Shown here: positions 50,650-58,372 of the stretch, piece by piece
How positions within the stretch are numbered: the first letter of the stretch is position 1
How the letters are laid out: the number at the start of each line of letters is the position of its first letter
NCBI RefSeq assembly: GCF_000802235.1
Contig: NZ_JTDL01000044.1
Coordinates: forward strand, 1-58,372
DNA length: 58,372 nt
Source of the DNA: Sinomonas humi
GTDB lineage: Bacteria > Actinomycetota > Actinomycetes > Actinomycetales > Micrococcaceae
Direction: 5' to 3'
Translations under genes and position numbers: made by a program
The notes under the pieces: generated by a model
Databases searched by the model: none
What the model saw: only the letters and a program-made list of their open reading frames with translations
Told to the model about the DNA's origin: nothing

Positions 50650-51816
50650 GTGAGCAGGAAAGTCCGCCTCGGAATTGTCGGGTTCGGCAACCAAGGCAGC
50701 AATTACGCAAAGTTCCTCACCGAGGGCAAGGTCCCGAACATCGAACTCGTGGCAATCACAGATACGGATCCGGGCCGACGCGAGCTCATTGCCGAGCGGC
50801 ACCCGGACCTCGCCGTCTTCGACGACTACGTCACGATGCTCGAATCCGGTCAGGTTGAGGCCGTCGTGACCACTGTCCCGCACTATCTGCATCCGCAGAT
50901 GGGGATCCAGGCTCTCGAGCGGGGCATCCACGTGCTCATCGAGAAGCCAGCTGGCGTGTACACGAAGCAGGTCCGGGAGCTCAACGAGTTCGCGGCTTCC
51001 AAGCCGGACCTCACGTTTGCCATCATGTTCAACCAGCGCACCAACCCCTTGTTCCGCCGGCTCAAGGAGATCGTCTCCTCAGGCGAGATCGGTGCAATCC
51101 GCCGTACCAACTGGATCATCACCACGTGGTACCGACCGCAGGCGTACTACAACCAGAGCGCGTGGCGCGCGACGTGGGGCGGCGAGGGCGGCGGCGTCCT
51201 GGTGAACCAAGCGCCCCATAACCTCGACCTGTGGCAGTGGATCTGCGGAGTGCCGAAGAGCGTGTTCGCGAAGGCTGCGTTCGGCTTCCGGCGGGACATC
51301 GCCGTCGAGGATGAGGTCACCGTCGTCGTCGACTATGGCGACGGCGCCACGGGCACCTTCACGACGGCGACCCACGAGCTGGTGGGCACAGACCGCTTCG
51401 AGATTACTGGCGACAAGGGCAAGATCGTCGTCACCGACTCGCAGACGGCGGTCGTGACCCGTTACCGCCGCTCGGAGCAGGAGATCAACGTGAGCATCCC
51501 GACCGAGGACATCTGGAAGATGACCCGGGACGAGTTCGATCCCAACGAGTACTACACGCACGAGACGGTCGAGTTCGACTCCGCTTGGGGCGGCCAGCAC
51601 GCGACTGTATTCGAGAACTTCGCGGCCAACATCCTCGACGGGAGCCCGCTTATCGCGCCCGGCAGCGACGGGATCCTGGGCGTGCGCCTCGCCAACGCGA
51701 TCCACCTCTCCGCCTGGACGGGCAAAGAGGTGCCGATGGACTTCGACGAGGACGAGTTCCTCGGGCTCCTGAACAAGAAGATCGCCGAGGAGGGCAAGTT
51801 CCCTCAGCGTGCCTGA
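50650..51816 (+). CDS. Gfo/Idh/MocA-family sugar dehydrogenase 2
   Basis: 388 residues. NAD(P) loop IVGFGNQGSNYAKFL (11-16), EKP motif at 98-100, then WRATWGGEGGGVLVNQAPHNLDLWQWICG, the substrate-site helix with His/Asp. It differs clearly from dehydrogenase 1 (only the family landmarks agree), so the two probably act on different intermediates. GTG start at 50650 with AGGAG upstream. A strong terminator follows. Confidence 0.88.
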   Translation: MSRKVRLGIVGFGNQGSNYAKFLTEGKVPNIELVAITDTDPGRRELIAERHPDLAVFDDYVTMLESGQVEAVVTTVPHYLHPQMGIQALERGIHVLIEKPAGVYTKQVRELNEFAASKPDLTFAIMFNQRTNPLFRRLKEIVSSGEIGAIRRTNWIITTWYRPQAYYNQSAWRATWGGEGGGVLVNQAPHNLDLWQWICGVPKSVFAKAAFGFRRDIAVEDEVTVVVDYGDGATGTFTTATHELVGTDRFEITGDKGKIVVTDSQTAVVTRYRRSEQEINVSIPTEDIWKMTRDEFDPNEYYTHETVEFDSAWGGQHATVFENFAANILDGSPLIAPGSDGILGVRLANAIHLSAWTGKEVPMDFDEDEFLGLLNKKIAEEGKFPQRA

Positions 51817-51850
51817 CGGCGGTTCGGTTTCCGACCACGTTTGATGGGCC

Positions 51851-51884
51851 AAAGCGGCGTGTCGGTTCGCCGACACGCCGCTTT
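51851..51884. terminator. bidirectional terminator with TTCG tetraloop
   Basis: Perfect 15-bp stem AAAGCGGCGTGTCGG-TTCG-CCGACACGCCGCTTT between the convergent dehydrogenase 2 and LacI genes. A-run on one side and T-run on the other allow both directions. Confidence 0.9.
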
Positions 51885-51924
51885 CGGCCGATCTGAGGAT
51901 CGAAGAAGGTCGGAAACCTAGAGG

Positions 51925-52953
51925 TCAGGCGCGCGCTGGCCCCGTCGAAGCGCGGACCTTGAGGTGCGTCGGCATGACGGCAAGCTTGCGCGGGGTGCCC
52001 CCGCGGATGGGGTCCAGCTGGGCCATGAGCATCGAGACCGCGACTCGGCCGGCTTGCTCAATCGGCGATGAGATGGTCGTTAGAGGCGGGTTGCAGAAGT
52101 CAGCGCCGAAGATGTCGTCGCACCCCACGATGCTGATGTCCTCGGGCACCCGCACGCCGCGCTCGCGGAACCGCTCGAGCATGCCGATCGCGAGGAGGTC
52201 GTTGAACGCGATGACTGCCGTCACTCCCGTTCCCAGAGTCGCGTCCGCTGCCGCCGCGCCTGAGAAGGCCGTGGGCGCATAGGGTCCGAGACGAGTTGCC
52301 GCCATCCCGCGCTTCGCGGCGGCTTCCTCGATCGCCTTCCATCGGCGGTGATTCGACCAGGAGCTCGTCGGGCCGCCCGCATAGACGACGGATCGATGCC
52401 CGAAGGATGCGAGGTGCTCAAGGGCCTGGACGACGGCGCCCGGCGTGTCGATGAGCACGGTTGGCGCCTCCGCCGTCGCCCGGTTGATGGTGACGAGCGG
52501 CTGGCGGGATGCGGCGTCCGTGAGCTGTTGGTCGGTGAGGCGCGAGGCCGCGAGGATCACACCGTCCGTTGAGCGGCGCAGCTTGCGGAGGGTGTCGAGT
52601 TCGACGTCGGTCGCCTCCTCGGTGTCGACGAGGAGCTGGGTGTAGCCCGAGGCCTTCAGCTGGTACTGAGTGCCCCGGATGATGTCGAAGTAGAACGGGT
52701 TCGTGATGTCCGGGACGAGGACGGCGATGACGCCCGTGCGCCCCGAGCTGAGCCCGCGCGCCTGAGTGCTCGGAACGTAGTGGAGCTGGGCCGCGATGCG
52801 CTCGATCTTCTCGCGCGTCCGGGCGTTCACCCGCTGGGGGTTCGAGAGTGCGCGGGACACCGTCGAGGTGGCGACGCCGGCCATCTCGGCGATGTCGCGG
52901 ATGGTTGGCATCCGTTCGGCTGAAGAGGGCGGCTCCGGGGTCATGGCGTCCAT
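51925..52953 (-). CDS. LacI-family regulator of the second sugar locus
   Basis: 342 residues from the ATG at 52953. HTH TIRDIAEMAGVATSTVSRALSNPQRVNART; effector domain with GVIAVLVPDITNPFYFDIIRGTQ and TAVIAFNDLLAIGMLERF. Start alternatives are 52980 (would place the operator in the coding region), 52944 and 52911. It is divergent from the binding-protein gene, with an operator between, and convergent with dehydrogenase 2. Confidence 0.9.
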   Translation of the reverse strand: MDAMTPEPPSSAERMPTIRDIAEMAGVATSTVSRALSNPQRVNARTREKIERIAAQLHYVPSTQARGLSSGRTGVIAVLVPDITNPFYFDIIRGTQYQLKASGYTQLLVDTEEATDVELDTLRKLRRSTDGVILAASRLTDQQLTDAASRQPLVTINRATAEAPTVLIDTPGAVVQALEHLASFGHRSVVYAGGPTSSWSNHRRWKAIEEAAAKRGMAATRLGPYAPTAFSGAAAADATLGTGVTAVIAFNDLLAIGMLERFRERGVRVPEDISIVGCDDIFGADFCNPPLTTISSPIEQAGRVAVSMLMAQLDPIRGGTPRKLAVMPTHLKVRASTGPARA

Positions 52954-52965
52954 TGGAGCACCACT

Positions 52966-53000
52966 GGCAACTTTTGGCAATCGCTTGCCGCAGTGTTGCC
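52966..53000. promoter_or_regulatory. LacI-type operator C, nested palindrome
   Basis: Inner GGCAATCGCTTGCC (52976-52989) is flanked symmetrically by an outer pair GGCAAC (52966-52971) and GTTGCC (52995-53000), concentric within one base. It lies between the LacI gene and the binding-protein gene; probably autoregulatory. Confidence 0.65.
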
Positions 53001-53084
53001 TTCCTTCCTAGGCTCGACGGTATCGATGCAGGGGTGAGCTCGGTCACATTGGCTCCGCCCCCGTGGCACTCAAGGAGGAGACAC

Positions 53085-54437
53085 ATGCGTTTCGGCACCA
53101 AGGCCAGACTGGCCGCGATCGCGACGGCGGCGGTATTCGCCCTGTCGGCGTGCGGCAGCGGATCATCCAGCAGTTCGAGCGGCGGGGCAGTCAATGGAGC
53201 CGGCAAGACGCTCGACGTGCTCGTCGGCGTCAACACCGCCTACCCCGAGCAGCAGAAGCAGTGGATGTCCGATACCGCGGCCAAGTTCAAGCAGCAGACG
53301 GGTGCAACCCTGAAGTTCGAGACCTTCACCTCGGCCAATGAGGAATTGACCCGCATCCAGACGTCGGTCGTCTCCGGCCAGGGCCCCGACGTCTACGCGC
53401 TGGGCACCACCTTCACCCCGACGGCGTACTCCACGGGTGCCTTCAAGGTCCTCACCGACTCGGACTGGAACAAGATCGGTGGCAAGGACCGCTTCAACCA
53501 GGCCGCGCTCGGCATTTCCGGCCCCGATTCGAGCCATCTCATCGGCGTCCCGTTCGCGAGCCGCCCGTTCGTCATGGCCTACAACAAGACCATGCTGAAG
53601 GCAGCCGGCATCGACAAGCCCGCCACGACGTGGGACGGCCTCGTCGACCAGGCCAAGAAGATGACCGACCCCGCCAAGGGCCAGTACGGCATGGCGATCG
53701 CCTACAAGGACAACTTCGATCCATGGAAGTACATCTGGGGCATGTCGGTCCAAGCAGGCAATCCGCTCGTGGACGGCAAGACCGCCAAGCTCGATGACCC
53801 GACGGTCAAGACCGCCTACTCGACGTACTTCGGCTGGCTCACCAAGGACAAGGTCGTGAACCCTGCCTCGGTTGGCTGGAGCAACAGCCAGGCACTCGCC
53901 GACTTCGCGTCGGGCAAGGACGCCTACTTCCTCATGACGAGCTCCGGTTCGATCCCGACCCTCGACAAGTCGCCGATCAAGGACCAGTGGGATTACGCCC
54001 TCATGCCCACCGTGGCTCCTGGCCAGACCTCGGACAAGGCCGGCTCGAACCAGGCGGCGTCGATCCTCTCGGGCGACAACCTCGTCGTCGCGAGCTACTC
54101 CAAGAACCAGGACCTCGCGCTCGCCTACATCAACCTCGTGACGAGCAAGGACGAGCAGCTCAACTACCAGAAGATCTTCGGTGACCTGCCCGCCAACGCG
54201 GACGCCCTCGCCTCGCTTGACTCCGCGCCGCACATGGCGGCCCTTACGCAGGCGGCCAAGGAGTCGAAGGCGACGCCGTTCACCGGGGCCTGGAGCGACA
54301 TCCAGCTTGATCTCCTCAACGTGGTCGTCCAGAGCATCCCGGACCTCTCGTCCGGCAACGTGTCCGATTCCGCCTTGAACTCCCGCATCAGCGATGCGCA
54401 GAACAAGGCCCAGCAGTCCCTCAACCGGGTGAAGTAA
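53085..54437 (+). CDS. CUT1 sugar ABC transporter solute-binding lipoprotein 2
   Basis: 450 residues. Lipobox ALSACGSG with Cys23; Ser-rich linker; family-1 extracellular-binding fold (VSGQGPDVYALGT, MAYNKTMLKAAGIDKPATTWDGLV). It captures an unknown sugar outside the cell. ATG 53085 has AAGGAGGAG seven bases upstream. First gene of a run with two permeases and a TIM-barrel gene, all close-packed. Confidence 0.9.
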   Translation: MRFGTKARLAAIATAAVFALSACGSGSSSSSSGGAVNGAGKTLDVLVGVNTAYPEQQKQWMSDTAAKFKQQTGATLKFETFTSANEELTRIQTSVVSGQGPDVYALGTTFTPTAYSTGAFKVLTDSDWNKIGGKDRFNQAALGISGPDSSHLIGVPFASRPFVMAYNKTMLKAAGIDKPATTWDGLVDQAKKMTDPAKGQYGMAIAYKDNFDPWKYIWGMSVQAGNPLVDGKTAKLDDPTVKTAYSTYFGWLTKDKVVNPASVGWSNSQALADFASGKDAYFLMTSSGSIPTLDKSPIKDQWDYALMPTVAPGQTSDKAGSNQAASILSGDNLVVASYSKNQDLALAYINLVTSKDEQLNYQKIFGDLPANADALASLDSAPHMAALTQAAKESKATPFTGAWSDIQLDLLNVVVQSIPDLSSGNVSDSALNSRISDAQNKAQQSLNRVK

Positions 54438-54469
54438 CCCGCGGACTCCGATCCGGCGAGGCAAATGAC

Positions 54470-55528
54470 ATGACGACAAGCAATTCCGCTTCCGGAACCC
54501 GGCACGCCGCACGCGCGGCGCGCCGGGCCTCCGGGCCGGCCCCCGCCGTCGGCCCCACCAACGACCCGGACGAGAGCCCAACCCGCTCCGTCCCCGCCAT
54601 CAGCGAGGGCTTCGAGACGCCCGCGGGCAAGCGCGGCCGGGGACCCTCCGAGCGCAACCGCCCCCTGTGGATGCTGATCCCGGGCGGGGTCCTGATGATC
54701 ATCGTGATCATCGTCCCGCTCCTGCTCGGCATCTACATGTCGCTCCTCGACCTCGACCAGTACACGTTGAGGCAGTGGATCGAGGCCCCGTTCATCGGGA
54801 TCGCGAACTACATCGAGGCGGTGACGCAGACCAACCTGTTCCACGGGGTGTGGCTCAGCGTCTCGTACTCGTTCATCGCGACCGTCATCGCGATGCCCAT
54901 CGGCATCGCGGCCGCTGTCGCGACCCAGAACGCGTTCAAGGGCCGGGCGGTCGTCCGCTCCGTGTTCCTCATCCCGTACATCCTGCCCTCCTTCGTCGTC
55001 GCGACCGTGTGGCGCACGATGTTCCAGCCCGGGGGCATCATCGACAAGAGCTTCCACAGCCTCGGGGCCGATCCCGGACTCTTCCTCAACGGCCCCAACA
55101 CGTACTGGACGCTCATCTTCGTGCAGATCTGGGCCTCCTGGCCGTTCATCTACCTGCTCGCGCTCGCTGGCCTCCAAGCCGTCGACCACGAGGTCCACGA
55201 GGCGTCCGCCCTTGACGGCGCCCTGTGGTGGACGAAGCTCCGCTACGTGATCTTCCCCTACCTGAAGGGGCCGATCTCGCTGGCCTTCATCATCGGAATG
55301 CTCAACCACATCAACAACTTCACGCTCCCGTTCGTGCTGTTCGGCATACCCGCGCCACACGACGTCGAGCTCCTGCCCGTCCTCACCTACGTGACGAGCT
55401 TCCAGAGCTTCCGCTTCGGCTTGAGCGCCGCCATGGCGGTCGTCTCGCTCATCCTCATCGCAATCCCGCTCTTCATCTATCTGCGCGTCGTCAAGCTCGA
55501 CGAGGCCGAACAGGGAGGCCGCAAATGA
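54470..55528 (+). CDS. CUT1 sugar ABC transporter permease (MalF-type) 2
   Basis: 352 residues. A long hydrophilic N-terminus (1-60, Arg/Ala/Pro-rich) precedes six membrane helices. EAA loop EVHEASALDGALWWTKLRYVIFP. The next permease starts inside its stop (ATGA). Confidence 0.92.
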   Translation: MTTSNSASGTRHAARAARRASGPAPAVGPTNDPDESPTRSVPAISEGFETPAGKRGRGPSERNRPLWMLIPGGVLMIIVIIVPLLLGIYMSLLDLDQYTLRQWIEAPFIGIANYIEAVTQTNLFHGVWLSVSYSFIATVIAMPIGIAAAVATQNAFKGRAVVRSVFLIPYILPSFVVATVWRTMFQPGGIIDKSFHSLGADPGLFLNGPNTYWTLIFVQIWASWPFIYLLALAGLQAVDHEVHEASALDGALWWTKLRYVIFPYLKGPISLAFIIGMLNHINNFTLPFVLFGIPAPHDVELLPVLTYVTSFQSFRFGLSAAMAVVSLILIAIPLFIYLRVVKLDEAEQGGRK

Positions 55529-56448
55529 CCAGCACCCTGGCAACGCGACCCGGCGCCTCCGCCGTCGCCGTCGACCGTCCCGGCTCGCGCCAGCAATCTC
55601 AGGTGACGCGCCTCCTGCCCAACTGGCTGATCGTCGTCGTCATCGGTGTTCTGGCGCTGTTCGTGCTCGCTCCGGTGGTCTACATCGTCCTCGCGAGCCT
55701 CAACTCGGACATCTCGGTCGCCCGCGGCGACTTCTGGCCGGCGGTGTTCACGCCGGACAACTACGCGAACATCTGGACCAACGTGGGCCTCGCCAACGGC
55801 CTCATGAACTCGATCATCGTCGCTGGTGCGACCGCGATCGTCTCGGCGGCGCTCTCGATCGGTACGGCGTACGTGCTCGTGCGGTACCAGTTCTTCGGCC
55901 GTCTCACGATCATGCGCGCCCTCCTGGCGCTGCAGTCTGTGCCCGGCACCCTCCTCGTGCTGCCGGTGTTCGTGCTGTTCTCCTCGTCGGCCACGTATCT
56001 GGGCCTCCAGGTCATCGGTACCCGGTGGGGCCTCTTCATCACGTACCTGACGTTCGCGCTGCCGTTCTCGACGTGGGTCATGGTCACCTACTTGAGGGGC
56101 CTGCCCAAGGAACTTGAGGAGGCGGCGCGGATCGACGGCGCAACGAGCTTCGGGATCCTGACGAAGATCATCCTGCCGCTCAGCTGGCCCGGCATCATCG
56201 TCTCCGGCATCTTCGCGTTCCTGCTCGGCTGGAACGACGTCCTCTTCGCGTCCGTCATGACGAATCCGACCAGCCAGACTGCCGCCGTCGCCCTGCAGAT
56301 CTTCGCGACGAGCACCGAAGGCGGGGCCATTCCGTACTACGGCCAGATGATGGCATCCGCGCTCGTGTGCGCCGCGCCGGTCGTGTTCCTGTACCTGTTC
56401 TTCCAGAAGTATCTAGTGGGCGGCCTGACCGCCGGAGGAGTCAAGTGA
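55525..56448 (+). CDS. CUT1 sugar ABC transporter permease (MalG-type) 2
   Basis: 307 residues, six membrane helices. EAA loop ELEEAARIDGATSFGILTKIILP. The start overlaps the previous stop and the stop overlaps the next GTG, so the three genes are translationally coupled. No ATPase gene in the cluster. Confidence 0.92.
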   Translation: MTSTLATRPGASAVAVDRPGSRQQSQVTRLLPNWLIVVVIGVLALFVLAPVVYIVLASLNSDISVARGDFWPAVFTPDNYANIWTNVGLANGLMNSIIVAGATAIVSAALSIGTAYVLVRYQFFGRLTIMRALLALQSVPGTLLVLPVFVLFSSSATYLGLQVIGTRWGLFITYLTFALPFSTWVMVTYLRGLPKELEEAARIDGATSFGILTKIILPLSWPGIIVSGIFAFLLGWNDVLFASVMTNPTSQTAAVALQIFATSTEGGAIPYYGQMMASALVCAAPVVFLYLFFQKYLVGGLTAGGVK

Positions 56449-57290
56449 CGAAGTCAGAATCAGTCCAGTGGGCACTGTCCGGTTTCGGGGACGAGATTGA
56501 CGACGACCCTCGCGTCCAGGCGGCTGTCATGCGCGCGCTCGGGGCGAGCCACATCGAGGTCCGGGGCGCGTGGGGGACGAACATCATCGAGCTCTCCGAG
56601 GAGCAGCTCGCCGAGCTCAAGGGGGTGTTCGACGAGGCTGGGCTCAAGGCCTCGGCGATCGCCTCCCCGATCGGGAAGGTCGACGTCGGCCTCCCGGTCG
56701 AGCACGAGGTCGAGCGGCTGGGCCGTGCCCTCCGCGCGGCCGAGGTCCTGGGCGCGCCTTACATCCGCATCTTCTCCTTCTACTACGAGGGCAAGGCGCC
56801 CGAGGAGGTGCGGGACGCCGTCATCGAGCGGATGACGGCGCTGGCCCGCCGCGCGGAGGGAACCGGGGTCACGCTCGTGCACGAGAACGAGAAGGACATC
56901 TTCGGCGACGTCCCGGAGCGCGTCCTGGACATCGTCGAGACCGTTGATTCACCCGCGCTCAAGCTCGCGTGGGATCCGGCCAACTTCGTCCAGGTCGGCG
57001 TCAAGCCGTTCTCAGACGCCTATACGCGCCTGCGCCCCCACGTCGTGTACCTCCAGGTGAAGGACGCACTGTTCTCCAACAGGCAGGTGGTCCCGGCCGG
57101 TGAGGGCGACGGGGAGGTGCTGCGGACCGTCGAGGCCCTCCGTGACAGCGGGTACGAGGGCTTCGCCTCCCTCGAGCCCCACCTCGCCTACGCCTACGAG
57201 ACGGGCGGCTTCAGCGGGCCCTACGCGTTCGGCGTCGCGGCGCGCGCCTTTGCCAAGGTGCTCGAAGCGGCGGGCGTCGGGGTCGCCTGA
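56445..57290 (+). CDS. sugar phosphate isomerase/epimerase (TIM barrel) 2
   Basis: 281 residues. SGFGDEIDDDPRVQAAVM at the N-terminus, ligand-bearing strands LVHENEKDIFG, KLAWDPANFVQVG, VVYLQVKDALF and GFASLEPHLAY. Only distantly like the TIM barrel at 49753, so it probably handles another intermediate. GTG start overlaps the permease stop. Last gene before a repeat array; likely converts the imported sugar or its oxidised form. Confidence 0.86.
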   Translation: MTKSESVQWALSGFGDEIDDDPRVQAAVMRALGASHIEVRGAWGTNIIELSEEQLAELKGVFDEAGLKASAIASPIGKVDVGLPVEHEVERLGRALRAAEVLGAPYIRIFSFYYEGKAPEEVRDAVIERMTALARRAEGTGVTLVHENEKDIFGDVPERVLDIVETVDSPALKLAWDPANFVQVGVKPFSDAYTRLRPHVVYLQVKDALFSNRQVVPAGEGDGEVLRTVEALRDSGYEGFASLEPHLAYAYETGGFSGPYAFGVAARAFAKVLEAAGVGVA

Positions 57291-57314
57291 GCCGTCCCTC
57301 CCTCGCGCCAGGCG

Positions 57315-57511
57315 CTGGTCTCCCCGGCGGCGCCTGACTCCCCAACGTTTGCGCCGGTCTGCCCAGTTTCCGTGCCGGTCTCCCCAACTTATAAGTGGAC
57401 GACGGCGGGACTCGCCGGCGGTTCCGGGCAACACGCCGCGCTTCGGCACCGAAAGCTGGGGAACTTGGTGCTGAAGCTGGGGAACCGGGGAGGAATGCTG
57501 TGGAGACCGGG
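57315..57511. repeat. tandem-then-inverted repeat array (21-bp period)
   Basis: Direct 21-base units at 57336, 57357 and 57378 (GTCTSCCCA-type, plus a GTCTCCCC at 57318) face inverted copies with AGCTGGGGAAC at 57454 and 57475, again 21 bp apart, and GGAGACCGG at 57502. Unit core CGGTCTCCCCAACTT resembles the CGGGTACGCCAACT core at 45298. It lies between the TIM-barrel gene and uxaC. Confidence 0.8.
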
Positions 57512-57563
57512 CGAAGCACCCTCCGTGAGGCCACCCTCATTTCCGGATGAATCGAAAGAGACG

Positions 57564-58372
57564 ATGACTGATTCCCTTGCCTCCCACCCGGACCGGCTGT
57601 TCCCGGCCGATCCGGGAACGCGCAAGATTGCGCGTGAGCTGTATGCCGACGTCGAGCACTTCCCGATCCTGTCCCCGCACGGGCACGTCCCGGCGGAGTG
57701 GATTGCGGACGACGTGCCGTTCCCGGACCCGACCGCCCTCCTGGTCACGCCGGACCATTACGTCACGCGGCTCATCCATGCCTCGGGGGTTCCGCTGGGC
57801 GAGCTCGGGTTCGGCGAGCAAGGGCCGGAGGCGTCCCTGGAGGGATGGCGGCGCTTCGCGGAGGCGTGGCCGCTCTTCGACGGGACGGCCTCGGGGTACT
57901 GGCTGCGCAGCGAGTTCGAGCACGTCTTCGCCCTCCCGGCAGAGATGGTGGAGTCCTTCGGGCCGGAGAACGCGGACGCGGTGTACGGGGCGATCGCGGC
58001 GAAGCTGGCCGAGCCCGACTTCCGCCCGAGGAAGCTGTTCGAGGACTTCAACATCGAGGTCCTGGCCACGACCGACGACCCGCTGGATTCCCTCGAGGCG
58101 CACGAGCGGCTCGCGAAGGACGAGACGTTCCGCGGGCGGGTGGTGCCGACGTTCCGGCCGGATGCGTACATCAACGTGGCCCATCCGGAGTGGGCCGAGC
58201 GCGTCGAGCGGCTCACGGCGGAGGCCTCCGGCGGGGTGGCGGGGTTCGCCGGCTACTTGCGGGCGCTTGAGAACCGGCGGCGGTACTTCGTGGAGCACGG
58301 CGCGGTCTCCGCGGACCACGGCGTCCGCACCCCGCTCACGCTCAGGCTCGAACCGGGCGAGGCGGAGGCGCT
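57564..58372 (+). CDS. uxaC: glucuronate (uronate) isomerase, N-terminal part
   Basis: Interconverts glucuronate with fructuronate and galacturonate with tagaturonate. About 269 residues are visible before the right edge. FPILSPHGHVPAEWIADD carries the His-x-His metal site; TRLIHASGVPLGELG, FEDFNIEVLATTDDPLDSLEAH and RVVPTFRPDAYINVAHPEW are hallmark UxaC regions. ATG 57564 has AAAGAG upstream. It is downstream of the sugar locus but behind the repeat array, so it may be the start of a separate uronate operon. Confidence 0.9.
   Translation, partial: MTDSLASHPDRLFPADPGTRKIARELYADVEHFPILSPHGHVPAEWIADDVPFPDPTALLVTPDHYVTRLIHASGVPLGELGFGEQGPEASLEGWRRFAEAWPLFDGTASGYWLRSEFEHVFALPAEMVESFGPENADAVYGAIAAKLAEPDFRPRKLFEDFNIEVLATTDDPLDSLEAHERLAKDETFRGRVVPTFRPDAYINVAHPEWAERVERLTAEASGGVAGFAGYLRALENRRRYFVEHGAVSADHGVRTPLTLRLEPGEAEA

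Noticed and set aside
57315-57511. CRISPR array
   Set aside because: 21-bp period without distinct spacers and with inverted copies.

Overview
This is a high-GC, actinobacterial chromosomal window. The gene content (PTS fructose operon, Asp23/Gls24 operon with two Asp23-like proteins, NlpC/P60 hydrolase preceded by MtrA-like boxes, DUF222/HNH protein, an actinobacterial hut cluster with an IclR-type regulator) and the protein style suggest the Micrococcaceae (an Arthrobacter/Sinomonas relative). That assignment comes from reading the proteins, not from a search.

Left third (1-20.4 kb). A minus-strand fructose operon (DeoR regulator, fruK, fruA, start of ptsI) has a visible promoter and operator. 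Housekeeping and transport genes follow: DUF6458, an EcsC-like protein, DUF445, a glycerophosphodiesterase, AzlCD, a TetR regulator and a thiamine-binding-type protein. Next comes a lone 1208-residue SF1 helicase/ATPase of unknown role, then an O-methyltransferase, an acetyltransferase, a pRiA4b ORF-3-type protein, a spermidine-synthase-like protein, and a LysR / MHS transporter / 3-hydroxybutyrate-dehydrogenase-type unit.

Middle (20.4-37 kb). A histidine-utilisation region holds an amino-acid permease, an IclR regulator, hutU, hutH and, on the other strand, hutG; hutI is absent. Three copies of one 16-bp palindrome (GTCTGG-N4-CCGGAC type) mark the likely regulon. A decapitated TetR gene abuts hutG. 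Then come VanZ, a DUF222/HNH protein, an orphan HicB-like protein beside 18-bp tandem repeats, an NCS2 purine permease, a small Pro-rich membrane protein, a short Rossmann-fold protein, a tandem universal stress protein and an NlpC/P60 hydrolase with a long Pro-Ala linker.

Right third (37-58.4 kb). tRNA-Glu, tRNA-Asp and tRNA-Phe lead into a five-gene alkaline-shock (Asp23/DUF2273/DUF6286/AmaP) operon. A first CUT1 sugar importer of the trehalose/alpha-glucoside type has its own LacI regulator. After a nadE-xthA unit comes a second sugar locus: two Gfo/Idh/MocA dehydrogenases, two xylose-isomerase-like TIM-barrel proteins, a LacI regulator, a CUT1 importer and the start of uxaC. Three GGCAAnCGnTTGCC-type operators link most of this locus into one LacI regulon. 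Neither importer carries an ATPase gene.

The least explained structures are a family of short tandem-then-inverted intergenic repeats (45.3 kb and 57.3 kb, with a degenerate copy at 49.6 kb), the lone large helicase at 9.9-13.6 kb, and the dehydrogenase/TIM-barrel sugar locus, which may act on an unusual glycoside or uronate.
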